A stretch of DNA of 64,000 nt from Apostichopus japonicus (taxonomy: Eukaryota; Echinodermata; Holothuroidea; Aspidochirotida; Stichopodidae): NCBI RefSeq assembly GCF_037975245.1, contig NC_092566.1, positions 7,234,001 to 7,298,000 of the forward strand. The letters run 5' to 3'. Under the pieces are notes generated by a model. It was not told where the DNA came from. It saw nothing but the letters and a program-made list of their open reading frames with translations, and searched no databases. Below, piece after piece: positions 25,901 to 37,862 of this stretch (the first letter of the stretch is position 1; each line of letters opens with the position of its first letter). Made by a program: the position numbers and the translations under genes.

Positions 25901-27113
25901 CATGTGTGTTTATACCAGGGCATTTTTGAAGAAAGTTTCAGTGGCTGGGCCATTTCCCAAAAGGGACCATCATGACACTAAGTGGAGTGCCATCATTGGT
26001 TGGCACGTAGCACAGCAAGAAAATATTTGCCAAAAATGCCTCCCAGATAACCAGAAATGGCACGTCCCAGGCCTTGTAAGTTGCATCTAAACATTCTTAA
26101 GTTTGAGATCTCATGTTCTAGAAATTTACACATATTCATTAGAAGAAATAAAAAAATCTTCATAAAATAACTTTGTAGGGGAAAAACTGGGACTTTACGT
26201 CGCTTTATAACCTCTGATATATTCACTGTTTTACACAGGTCCATTTGAAGGTATAATAGTACACTAGGGTATTCTGATAGTAGCCGAACCCCTCTAGATG
26301 CTGATGGGAAGCCATATAGGGAATGTATGTGTAAATTAATGGTTGGGTTTGTGTTATCATTCTTTGTTTTACATGCCAAAAAGGGCCTACGGGGGTTGGG
26401 GGAGGGGGTGGATGAGCTGATTGGGTGGGCGGTGTAAGGGACTGTGCCTCAATTCTTTGTTAAACTATTGGGGCACTGATAAAGGGGCTAACAATGAAAC
26501 TGATAGGCCTATATTAAACATCTATAGATGCAACAAACTATTTATGATATAAGTTTCACATGAGAATGCTACACTTGTTCACGCAGGTGAAATCTTAGGA
26601 GCTAGCCCTGTACGTTTATTATTAGCCTAACAAAACTTGTGAAAATCAAACAAACCCAAGGTCATCGCATCTGCAATCATGCATATCCGTATTTATAAGT
26701 GGTTAAAATAAACTTGTACTTTTTGAACGCCATTCCTACAGTACGTGCCTAGAATCTTGATGTTGCATGCACACTATACTGACTAAATAAAATCAGAAGA
26801 AGTGATATGGTCATTCTGCCAAAACTAAGTGAAATTGCGTACCCCTGTCCAGGATTTCACACTATTGTAGGCCTACCCCCATTTAGGAAGTGGGGATCTC
26901 ACAGGGACAGCTGCCCTCCCCCTCCCCCCCCCCACAGGCTATGGCCCTGTACTTGGCATCAGTTAAATCACAAATAAAATATTTTGTGAACATATATATA
27001 CGTAACTATACCAAACTAGATCTTGAGGTATAACAAGTAACATGGTTATAACAACAACATTGACAAGCAGCTTAGCACCCAGACTTAGCACCATATATGT
27101 ATCTGTCTCAAAA
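22975..27113. other. Intergenic, no gene seen
   Basis: Decayed low-complexity sequence, including G/T-rich text near 23100-23340, poly-G/C runs (25265, 25580-25660, 26395) and a short TA run (24511). No exon with plausible domain content was recognised on either strand. Confidence 0.5.
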
Positions 27114-27325
27114 CTACTATGTATGTATTTTAGATCCTCCTGCAAGTAGGAACTCGCGAAGAAGCCTGATTTGGCTTATCAAAGCCGCAAGCTGAACAAA
27201 GTCAGTCTCTTAGATTCATATTTAACTCTGTAACTAGACGACATATGTACATTAATCTTGGAGTGACTCGAACTGGGGATCTTATGATTGGAAGGCACAG
27301 GCATTAACCACTGAGCTAACACTCC
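27114..27325 (-). mobile_element. tRNA-derived SINE (family 2), copy 1
   Basis: On the minus strand it begins ggagtgttagctcagtgg (A box) and has the B box agttcgagtcac, a tRNA-like head. The body continues to the tail near tgtatgtattttagatcc. A second copy with the same layout lies at 56664-56886. Ends are approximate. Confidence 0.7.
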
Positions 27326-28745
27326 TTATGTAATTAGGAAATATGTAATTATGAGATATGTAACTATGAAATGTAAATATGAAATATGTAATTATGTCAA
27401 AAAAATTAAAATTGTGATGAGTGGCATTCCAAACTAAACTGAATGCACAATATAATTTACATGTACATGTAGTGTTACATTTCTTGTACATGATATTACC
27501 ACATACTATAAAATATGAAATATAATATTGTAGAAAGGAGACTAGCAAATGATGCGTGTCTGTGGAGACTCGAACGAAATGAAACAAACAAGCAAAATTT
27601 ATACTTCGTCTCTCTATCATGGTTCCAAAATACCACTGGGTTTAATGGCCAGTGATTTCAAAGAAAGTACAAGCATAAGAATAAAAATAAAAGGGCGGTG
27701 GAGCAAACAGCAACAGTGTGAAAAGGTGTTCACTCTCACATCTCGATGGCTAGTATAGATCGAGACACTAATTAAATCTTTGTTAAAGTAATTATAAAAA
27801 CAGGGAGGATATTCGAATGGATCTTTCCTGTCTACAGATTCGATAGCAAGTGGCGTGGATTTGTGGCAAGAAAGTTATGCAAGAAAGTTACGCAAGAGGT
27901 AGAACACTACCACTAGGCGTGATTTGTAAACGAAGAACACCTTTCATTTACCAAGACAGTACTTGCGTGGCAACAAGCTATGAAATAATGAATATTCAAG
28001 AAGGGTGAAAGTCAAGACTTTCGTAGAACGATGGAAATAATTAACACGATCCATCACATGTGCTTTCTTTATTTGCTGGCTTAGCAGATAGCCTAAGTGG
28101 GGTATGGGCAGGGTTCCTCATTTTAATTTACGCTACTTTAAATGAAATCTGTATTTCATATTACAACCCAATTGAAAAGTTATGTTTTTCATCGGGGGAA
28201 GCTTGAACAGATGAGAATAAAAAATAATCATGACTACTAAATACAAAGCACAATGTACAGTAATAAGAGATAAGTTTACGAGATACAAGGGTCATGAATA
28301 GCCTGATAGGCCTATAGCGCCTAAAAGAGTCAGTCACTAAACCCGGAGGGGGAGGGGCCGAGGGGGCAACATTTGATATCGTGTCCCTACACTTCAGAAA
28401 ATGGTGGGTCGTGTCCCCCGTCCCAATTGTTTATGGGGTGGGAGGGGCACGGCCGGGAGTTATTGGCCAGTGTTTTAACAAGCTGCATGTGACTCAAGTC
28501 ACTAAACTTTAAAACTGATGTGACTCGAACAAGTTTGTCAAACATTTACACATGCATAGAAATAACACAGTGACTCTCGCAGGAAAAACACTGACAAAGA
28601 CTCCGTCGGCTCACTCAATCTTTGAACCGACTCACTACAACTCTAAGAGTTGGCTCTTTCCCCCTCTCCTCCCTCCTTCCCCACCCCTTCTTTCCTACTC
28701 CTTTTCTTTCTATTTATTTTCTTGTTTTTGTTTGGATTCCCGCAG
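27326..28745. other. Upstream region of the receptor gene
   Basis: No gene seen. Ends in a long pyrimidine-rich stretch (about 28660-28745). A promoter could not be placed; the transcription start may lie further upstream if a 5' UTR intron exists. Confidence 0.4.
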
Positions 28746-28773
28746 GTAAGCCGGAGGAGAAGAACCCACCACC
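28746..28773 (+). promoter_or_regulatory. 5' UTR segment and start context of the receptor gene
   Basis: A pyrimidine tract ending ttcccgcag precedes 28746, so an acceptor here is likely, leaving a 28-nt leader before the ATG in the favourable context cccaccaccATGC. The same junction cag|gtaagc also fits a donor, so its role is ambiguous. Confidence 0.45.
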
Positions 28774-31700
28774 ATGCAACTGTTACCCATCCTCCTTGCC
28801 GTGTTCATAGCCGGCGTCAGTGCCAATCATGATTCCACAGAGTGTAGTCATAGAAAGCTCGGGCTCATCGAAGGCAACGTCACTCTGGGTTTCATGTTTT
28901 CCTTTTTTGGATCTGGCGACGAAACTTCAACGATTTGTGATGAGACCGTCATACCCAATCCTCAAAACATCCAGCTGCTTGAAGCATTTATATTTGCTAT
29001 TAAGAAAGCAGAAGGAAGAATCCCAGGCATTTCTATAGGTGAGTTTATACATGCAGATGTTGTAAAGGGGAGAGGGGATTATGTAGGAATGCAATATGCC
29101 CCCACCATATCCTCCAACCCCCCACACCAGCTTCACAAATGCTTCACAAATATTTAAATTACAGTTTCAAGTGAAATTACCCAGACTCTCCTTTCTCATC
29201 AAACCTGGTCCGTCCTTCCCGCACACCCCTTTCTTCCCCCCCCTTCATCATCCTTCCTCCCCCCCCTCAATTTTTCGATTTTTGAAGGTGCTCAGATGCC
29301 AAATGCTGGCACTTGTGTAGCTTTTAAAGCACATACACAAGTACTAGTTTTGAAACAGTTTACATCTTTTTTTTTTTTAGTGAAATATATTACGTACCTG
29401 GTAAAAGTTATTAGTTTGTTTCAAAGAGATTTTACAAGGGACGGATTGAGAGCCGTAAGCAATGTTTCTCGTATGCGTAACTGATGCATTATTAGTCTGT
29501 ATGATTTTGGCATTGGCTAGGCCCAATTTATGTTGAATATATTGTTAGGAATGTCGGGATTTTAGATTAAAATAGTGCTGGGCGGGATCCACGATTTTTA
29601 AGATAGTGCTGGGCGGTGCCGCCCAGCGTGGGCACATCCCTGATAAAGGTGTAAAATGCAAATTTTATGGTTAATGAATCTAATTTTTGATGACTGTGTT
29701 GCATACTGATTTCTGGTACTTTTTTATTGTTGCTATAGGTCTTGAAGCATATGACACTTGTTACTCCAGGGCTGCAGCAGTGGATCATTCTGTCACATTT
29801 CTGAAAGACCGCTTGATTAGTCAGGGTGATAGTAATGTCCTCCAAGGCTGTGGAGAAAGAGTGAAGCCAGGTACGGGCATAGTAAACAGAGTTTTCTCAC
29901 TGTACCAGCGTTTTCAGTAAAACTTTTGTGGAATTCTACCAAATATAACTTTTTCAGTTAACAAGTAAATTTTTTTTTTTTTTTTTTTACTCCTTTGACA
30001 TGGCGATCTATATTAGCTACAGGGTTAAGTGCAAGATATAAATATTGTGATCCTGTTTTTTAAAACAAAATAAACGGTCAATTGAAAATAAATCAATCAA
30101 ATAAGCGTTTTAGTTTTCTTCCCCTTTCATTTATATTATTATTTTTTTTTTTATAGTTTGTTTCCATTCACCAATTTCTCTCCAGTATATATGTATATAT
30201 TTATTATATTCAAAATGGGGAAAACATTCTATAGGCATTGCACTTCTTTTCCATGCATTTGTATAGCTTAAATATTGTATCATAAATATTATATCAATTA
30301 ACATGATGAATGTTTTTTTCTTTCTTTGTACCTGTCTCTCTAGATTGTATTGTATATCAAAATATTCGTTTATACTTTGTAAAACATTCATGTACTGTAC
30401 AAAATTGCTGGAAAGAAATTGTTGTCATTGTCATTTAGCCTGAAATTTCTGTGCAAAGGACTCATATTATTTTTTTAGGGGGGGGGGGAGTGACGGTTCC
30501 AATTAATAAAGTAAACTTCAGTAAAATGTTCAATTCTCTTTGCTTGTATATGCAGTTAAAGTATAATGCCAAATGTCCTGAGACAAAATGTCAAGAATTT
30601 AATTTCAATAATTAATTAATAACGTTTCCATCTTTGCCAAAAATTTAAGAAAATTGATTATCATATTTGCTGTTTTATTAAGTCTTTTTTTTTATCTTTG
30701 GTAATTGCATCAGGTTTAATTGGCTCCCATGACGATGGCCTTGGATCAGTTTTAGGTACTTTGTTGTCTAATGCATTTGTTGCAACTACAGGATATGCTG
30801 CCGACCTGCTTACGTTGTCTGACACGTTCGGACTCGATTATGTCACCAGGAGGGTACCATCATATGTAGAAGAAATAAGGGTAGGTGCTACATTCAGATG
30901 TGAAATGAGGTATTATCATGAGCACAAGTTTCTAAACCTGGACTTGTATAATTACGTCAACGTTATAATAATAATAATAATAAACAATTATCAAATATTA
31001 ATTATTAATTAAATATCACATCTAGATTTGACTTTATCAAAAGAAATGAAATGTTTTGAAAATGGAGGCTTATACTCATTTCTATTGATTCTTTCTAGTT
31101 TTACTTTTGCCTCTTGTTGCTCTTGTTTTGTTTTATCTATCTATCTCTCTCTCCACCTCTCTCCCTCTCCACCTCTTGCTCGCTGAAGGTGATGGCAGAC
31201 TTTATGAATACCGTAAATATGAGCTATGTCTATCTGGTCTCTACCGATAGCGAAGAATCGACATTGCGGTCCAATCTCTTCCTGGACACTGCAGCTAAGA
31301 CCGGAATGTGCGTCTCACAGCATTACCGACTGAACGATTCGGTTAGCGTCCTCGATGAAATTTACAGGAGTCTCTTCTCCAGTACGGTGAAGACAGTGGT
31401 CGTATTAACCGAGGCTGGTTTCTTCAGGGACCTTGCGATGAAAGCTGCGGACCACCAAGTATCGGATCTACAATTCATCGTCACCTTCGATCTATTTCTG
31501 AGTGTCCCTGTCCGCACCTTCCCTTCAAATATAGCGACAGTTTATAGTGCTGTACCAGATAGCTTGGACACATCGCAAGGAGACGACGACGAATTTGATA
31601 GCTACTTCAAAAATTTGAACCTGACAGCTCACAGCCAGGAAGCCAACCCTTGGTTTCGACATTTTTGGGAGAGCAGTTATGATTGCAGCTTCGACGGGAG

Positions 31701-33021
31701 CGAGGGTTCCATGTGCGACCAATCAGATATCACCGAGCATATGACGTCGTACCAGAGGAACCCCTTCGTGGCACCAGTGATCGATTCCGTGGATGCCCAC
31801 GTCCAGGCTCTGAAGGATGTGTTAGAATGCGACGAAGCTACCTGCGACGAATTGCCTGCATTCACGCAAGAAACATACTTGGCCAGGCTGAAGCAAGTGG
31901 ATTTCGCCAGTCAAGTCGGAAACAATGGAAGAGTCGCTTTCAAACCCAGCGGAGACCCAGAATATACTCGGTTTCAGGTGATGGCATTGAACAATACTGA
32001 TGGACAGAAATACTTGGTGAGTTAAAAAGCCACTTCTTTTGCAAGTTAGATCTCAAACTGTTAAACAATATGTTATATTTCCAAACCTATGCACACTAGT
32101 TTCTATATAGTGTAATCGGTGAACTATAGCTGCAAAGGCTAACATGAACTATCTCTGCTTCTTTTGCTGGAAAAGGTGCAGTTGTCTCATAATTTGCCAG
32201 ACATGTTTTTCACAATAAACAACTTTTTCTTCTAATTCTTACGCTATATTTAAAAAAATAAAATAATACTGTTAGCAAACTGGCTTATCCACTAGTCTGG
32301 AGCCTGTGTAAGAGAATGTGTAAAAGTAAGTTGGATCCTCAGTGTTTTTTCAAGCGATATTAATGCTTGAGTTTTTCCTGTCCCTCGAAAGCCCTGTCCA
32401 ACAGCCACAAGATATCCCTTTTTTTTTGGTGAAAATGTTCTCAAACTCTGTTAATTTCACCTTACAAAACACCTAACTAAACATTTGCGCCAAAAAAAAA
32501 CTAACACAAAAGAGAAATGTAAACATGTGCAAAGAAGATGTTTAAAAAATGATCACACCTTCTTATAAACATTTTCGTTTTGCACAATTTAAATCTCTTG
32601 TTTGTTTGGTATGGCCAATTGAGGCTGCCCTTAATTACCTACACATGGTAAGGATCTTTCAAGTGCAGTTACCAGAGAAACCAGATCAACAAAAATTGCT
32701 TTACCACTCTGCATGCTTTGGATCTGACGTGTAACAAACTTAAAAGCAGGCAAAGCTCATGCATGTGGTCACAAAATGCATTGCGGGTATAACTTTATTA
32801 TATATAACTTCAAACAAAAACAGCTATGTCGTTGGTTGTGTCCGTGAAATGGATGGTTGTCTAGTTTTTTGTTTTTTTTGTTTTTGGCTTTTCAGGTCAC
32901 AGAATGGTCCAATGGCGTATTTGGTGCATTCACAGATTTTCCAATCCAAGCCTCCCAATGTGAAGAAGTTTGCTTGGATCCTCAGTGTTTTCTTTTGAGG
33001 CTGAAGGAAGGAGAAGCTGTG
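28774..33021 (+). other. Signal peptide and Venus-flytrap domain 1
   Basis: Five exons. After the signal peptide come IEGNVTLGFMFSFFG (first strand), LLEAFIFAIKKAEG (first helix), GLEAYDTCYSRAAA (matching the mGluR strand with D.C), a second lobe YVYLVSTDSEES, NPWFRHFWESSYDC, a final helix and VTEWSNGVFGAF. Ligand residues are degraded: GSHDDG replaces the Ser-rich loop, GYAADL lacks the Thr, and VPSY replaces VPSD. The domain ends with CEEVCLDPQC, a stub of a cysteine-rich linker. Likely structural or modulatory. Confidence 0.8.
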
Positions 33022-36000
33022 GTGAGTAGAGATTGCAAAAACCAGGTCTTCCTGTCATGGTTTGTGTAATTCCTCTATGAATCTGTGCAATAAACAAACC
33101 ATCATTAATTAGCCTACTTTTAAAGCAGCATTTTGCGTTGGGTCACTTTTTTCCACCTTTTTAACATGTGCATCGATTTTTTTACATGTATCAATCATAA
33201 AACAGCAAACTAAGATACCATCCAAGTTTCACCCTGCCAAGAGCGTTAATTAGCGAGTAATTAACGATTTATATCGATAACGAGTAAAAGTGTCCTCAAC
33301 AAAGTTTTCATATCTCCAAATCCACTAGTTTGAATTCCACCAATCAGTGAATAGTATCTTTATTCATGAGCATTTTGCGTTTGGTCGCCGTTTTCTACTT
33401 TTTTGACATGTCCATCGAGTTTCTTACATACATCAAATCACAAAACAGCAAATTAAGATATTAGCCAAGTTTTTCCCTGCCAAAAACGTTAATTGGCGAG
33501 TATTGCACATACAAAATTAAATCGCATTCAGTTCCCAAACCCACTAGTTTGAATTCAACCAATCAGAGATGCAGGTTTAGTTATGAGCCGTTGCTAAAAA
33601 TAGATTCAAGACTTTGCGTTGGGAGTTGTTATGCAACTCCCTGGTACAACTGCCATATAGACTGTACACAAATCAAGCATTGTGTTATATTACGTATCTG
33701 TCAATGACGTTCGTAGTGTTGAAATATTCATATTATGGGCGAGGTTTATCGGGTTCCCAACGGAAAATATCTTGGAGAACAACAAAGTTGAAAGTTGCAT
33801 TTTTTCGACTTTTATGCCACCATTTGAAGTAAAATATAAATAGATAAGCTAGTTATGTATGTCGTTATGGCATAGTGGAGTCAGTGAGGTTGAGAAATAT
33901 CATAGAAAAGGACGCAAAATGCTGCTTTAAAAATCATTCCAGGTTTTTACATGACGGTGATCAAGCTTGCCTACAGGAAAAAACAGTCCTCCTCAAGTTC
34001 ACTCGAGCGTTACTGATTTGATACTTGATAGCATAAAACTACTAAGTACTTTCTTTGTGTGCACAGAAGAAATGGCAGAGTCTGTCTTCCGGCTAGCCAG
34101 GCCTATATTGCTGATAGTTTTTCTATGCTAATTTTAAAGACATGCACAACAAAGAGAGCTAAAGCTGGAATTCGATTATTACAAGTCAGTTAATTAGGAA
34201 CTCTGGACTAAAGGGAGAAGGAGAATGATGCGGTCCATCTTGGTTTGAAACAGCGTCTAAAATTATGGAAGAAAATAGAGGAAAAATGGATTTTTGGTGA
34301 GATATGCAAGACTTCAAGAACAACTTCACCTGTGACTGATTTGAGCTCCTCTTATTGGTGAAATTTTATTTTATACTCTTGGAGGCACTAGGTAGATGTA
34401 TAGATCTACATAGATATACAAAGATGTATACATCCTCCCAGTAACTCCAAGAATATAAAAGAAAATTGATCTACGTAGATCTATGTAGATCTATAAATCT
34501 CTATACTCGTACATGTTATAATGGGTTTGTATGAATATAAAGTTCCAAACCACATTCGTATTTTATCCTGAGCATTCTTGCTACCTTACAAGTTTCTTTC
34601 ATTTCACTCTATTAGCTTCTCCTTCAGAATGATTTGTCCGACATCATTAGCAATGGAATTATGTTCTTTGGTATGTTTGAACAGGGAACTCCCTTAATAT
34701 CCTGTATAAATATGTACATTATATCTATACTGTTGGCGATTTATTATTACACTTCTATGGCAAACCTAAGCTTCCAATTTTCCTCTTGCGTAGGCATACG
34801 TTGAGGGCGATGTAATCCTCGCTGGGTTTTTCCCCGTCAACGAATGGAATGAAGAGATATCGCAGTGCGGTGACCTCAGTGAGAGTGGCGCCCTCTACGT
34901 GGAAGCCATGCTGTACGCCATCGAAGCCATTAATAACGACACCGACCTCCTACCTGGCATAACCCTCGGAATGGACGGTTTCAACACCTGCAACTTTCCA
35001 CAGAGGGCGGCAGACATCACCCTCGATCTATTACAGAGAGGGTCGTTCGACTTGGGCCATTCTGCGACCCGTCTATCCGCTGACGGAACACGGCTGGAGC
35101 ACTTCTTCGGGATCGTCGGTCCCAGAGAATTGGACGTGGTCGCTGTTGTCAACAGTCTCGTCAGCAGCAACAAGGTCCCTATGATAGGTTATGATGTGGA
35201 CGACCCGTCTGTAAATACCTTCTCATACCCTAACTTTGCACGTATCCTTCCATCCTCCATCAGCTACATCCATCCTCTCTTTCGATACATGAGCGAACAG
35301 AAAATTTTTTACTTCCAATTACTCTACTTAGATGATGGATCACCAGGACTCAGGACAACCCTCAGTTACTTTGGTGCTGGAAGTTGGGTAAGTCCTATAG
35401 CCATTTTTTTTTTTTTTTTTTTTGGGGGGGGGGGGGGCTTTAGGCAAGTATGGCTACAATATTTGATCTGAGAATCATCAAGTACATTGTAGCTTTTGAA
35501 AGTGTTCTGAGTCTGAAAATATAAGTAGGCCTACCCCAAGTCACCCATTTTAATTCCCTGCCAAGTCACCCATTTTAATTCCCTGGGGTGGGTTACCTGC
35601 CTGCCCATTTTCCTGTTAGTGTCCTATTAGGAGTATCATCACTACACTAGAGAGGCTGGGAGTAAGTGCTATTTTAGCTACTTTTACTTTTTGAGATATT
35701 GTGTGTACAATGCTTTCAGACTTTGACCATATGCTGACCTCAAATGACCTTTGACCAATACCAACAACAATCCTAAACCACTTCTATCTAACCTACATAC
35801 CAAATACGAAATGTACCCTGTTATCCTTTAGAAGCCTGATACACACGTCATAACTAAAAAGTGAGGGATTTGTCATTCTTTACATTAAATGAATGTTATT
35901 TCATTCAAGTGTTTCTTTGTTGATATTTGACGCATGTTGTGGTATGTTCTCTTTGGCCCAAACAGAAAATACAACATGTATTGTTCTTACCTATTTCATC

Positions 36001-37821
36001 ATTTGTGACAAAGGAGCAGATTAATTCTGTTTTGTGTATATTTTGTATATCATCGTACAAAGTTTGGCAGAGAGCAGATAAATTCAGAGTGGGTTCTTTC
36101 TTTCTTGATCTTCACCACCCTGTTATCTAGACCAATGTCTGCCTTGCACAGAGCATTAAAATTCCTCAGACCGATAGCGATGAGGAGTGGAATGAATTGT
36201 TTGATGACTTGACCAAGAAACCAGACGCTAGAGCCGTATTCATACACGCCCCCTCCGATGTTATCCTCAAAGTCTTAACCCGAATGGAAAGCAGAACATT
36301 TCCAGAGCCGTACTTGATTTTAGCCGGGCCGTCTTGGAAACTAACCAATGAAGATATCAGCGGCCTAAGCATAACTAGAGGTAAGTAATTGAGGGAAGGC
36401 TACACCATTACAATATTCCCTGCCTATAGCAAATTCCCGGCCTCCAGAGTCCCTTGTTTTTTGGACAAAAAACGGGAGATTGTATATCTACCTGAGTTGG
36501 TATCATGCTAGCCCTACTGAATGCTCCCCTGCACAAATTCATGATTTAACACATGCACAGTGTACTATTTCAGTGGTCAAGCAAAACTTGTGCTTACACA
36601 GGAAAGTAGTGGTAGCCATTAGAGCACTTGCGTTTACAATCATATGGTGGCTGGTCAGATATTTAGGTGTGCTCAAGGATGAATCCTAATGGCAGTACTT
36701 GGGGTAGTTCAAGCTATTAAGTAACAAATTATTAATGCTCGATTGATTTTGAGGAGTACTGTTTTTTTCTATAGGCAGGCTCGAACCATCATGGTAACGC
36801 TGGTGATGGTCCCAGCGAGATATATCACCAGCACAGCTAACGAGTCTCCCACTTTCCCACTGTGCTGTCAGTTGAAGCAATTATTAGAAGTATTCATAAA
36901 AACTAAAGCTTTGAAATCAGCAGTGTTACTCTCTTATAGACATAATAAATAAAAAATAGACATATCAGTATGGGTGAGACCTAACAAAAACTGGACAATC
37001 CTGTCTAAAAGCCTTCTATACAAACATAGGGACGGATATGGTCAAACATTTTTCATAAAAGTTTGACTGAATACAGAGATGGAATGGTCAAGTATCTTCC
37101 CTACAAAATCTTGAAACCGAACAGTGGAGTCTGTATGTACTGGGAATGGAAAGATAATGCCCACTGTTCAGTCTTGCTTGGAGAAGTCGTTTCCTGGAGA
37201 CCCTCTGTAAATTATCTTGCATGATTCAAGATCACTGATGAAAAATATTGTGAGAGATGCAGTGAACTGCTTTCTGAATTCGGACATGAGGCAGTATCAC
37301 TTGATTTAATTTCTACCATATTTCGGGGAAGGGAGTGGGGGAGGTGTAACACAGATACCCTCTATCATGCCCTACTTATGAGCTGTATTATAGCCTTCTT
37401 TTAGTCCATTTTAGAATCAGTTTTTTTTTTTATTGCTACTCCTCTTTGCAACTGGAATCCAAATATGCTTTATATAATTATTTTGTTTTCTTTGGTACGA
37501 ACAGGTGCTTTAATACTCCAGTCACCAGATCGAAATTACAAAAATTTCGAGGAGCACTTGCAAAACAGGGTACAATTCCCAAACAACACTCGTAATCCAT
37601 GGTTTAATGACTACTGGACGGAGACATTTAAGTGCAATATAGCCTCCTCTGGATCTAACACATGCACTGGTATGTTTTTATTAGCTTTACTTTATCATCA
37701 AACAGTTGGCGAGTTCCAAGCAAGTTCAAACTGTATATATATATATATATTTGAAAATCGTAATGAGTTGGAAAATCAAGAACAGTGAAAAAACTTCCAG
37801 CCTCCACCGGGATTTGAACCT

Positions 37822-37862
<41 letters not shown>

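Noticed and set aside
27260-27325. Functional tRNA gene on the minus strand
   Set aside because: A and B boxes exist but the sequence is diverged, has a SINE body attached and recurs at 56820-56886, so it is a SINE head.
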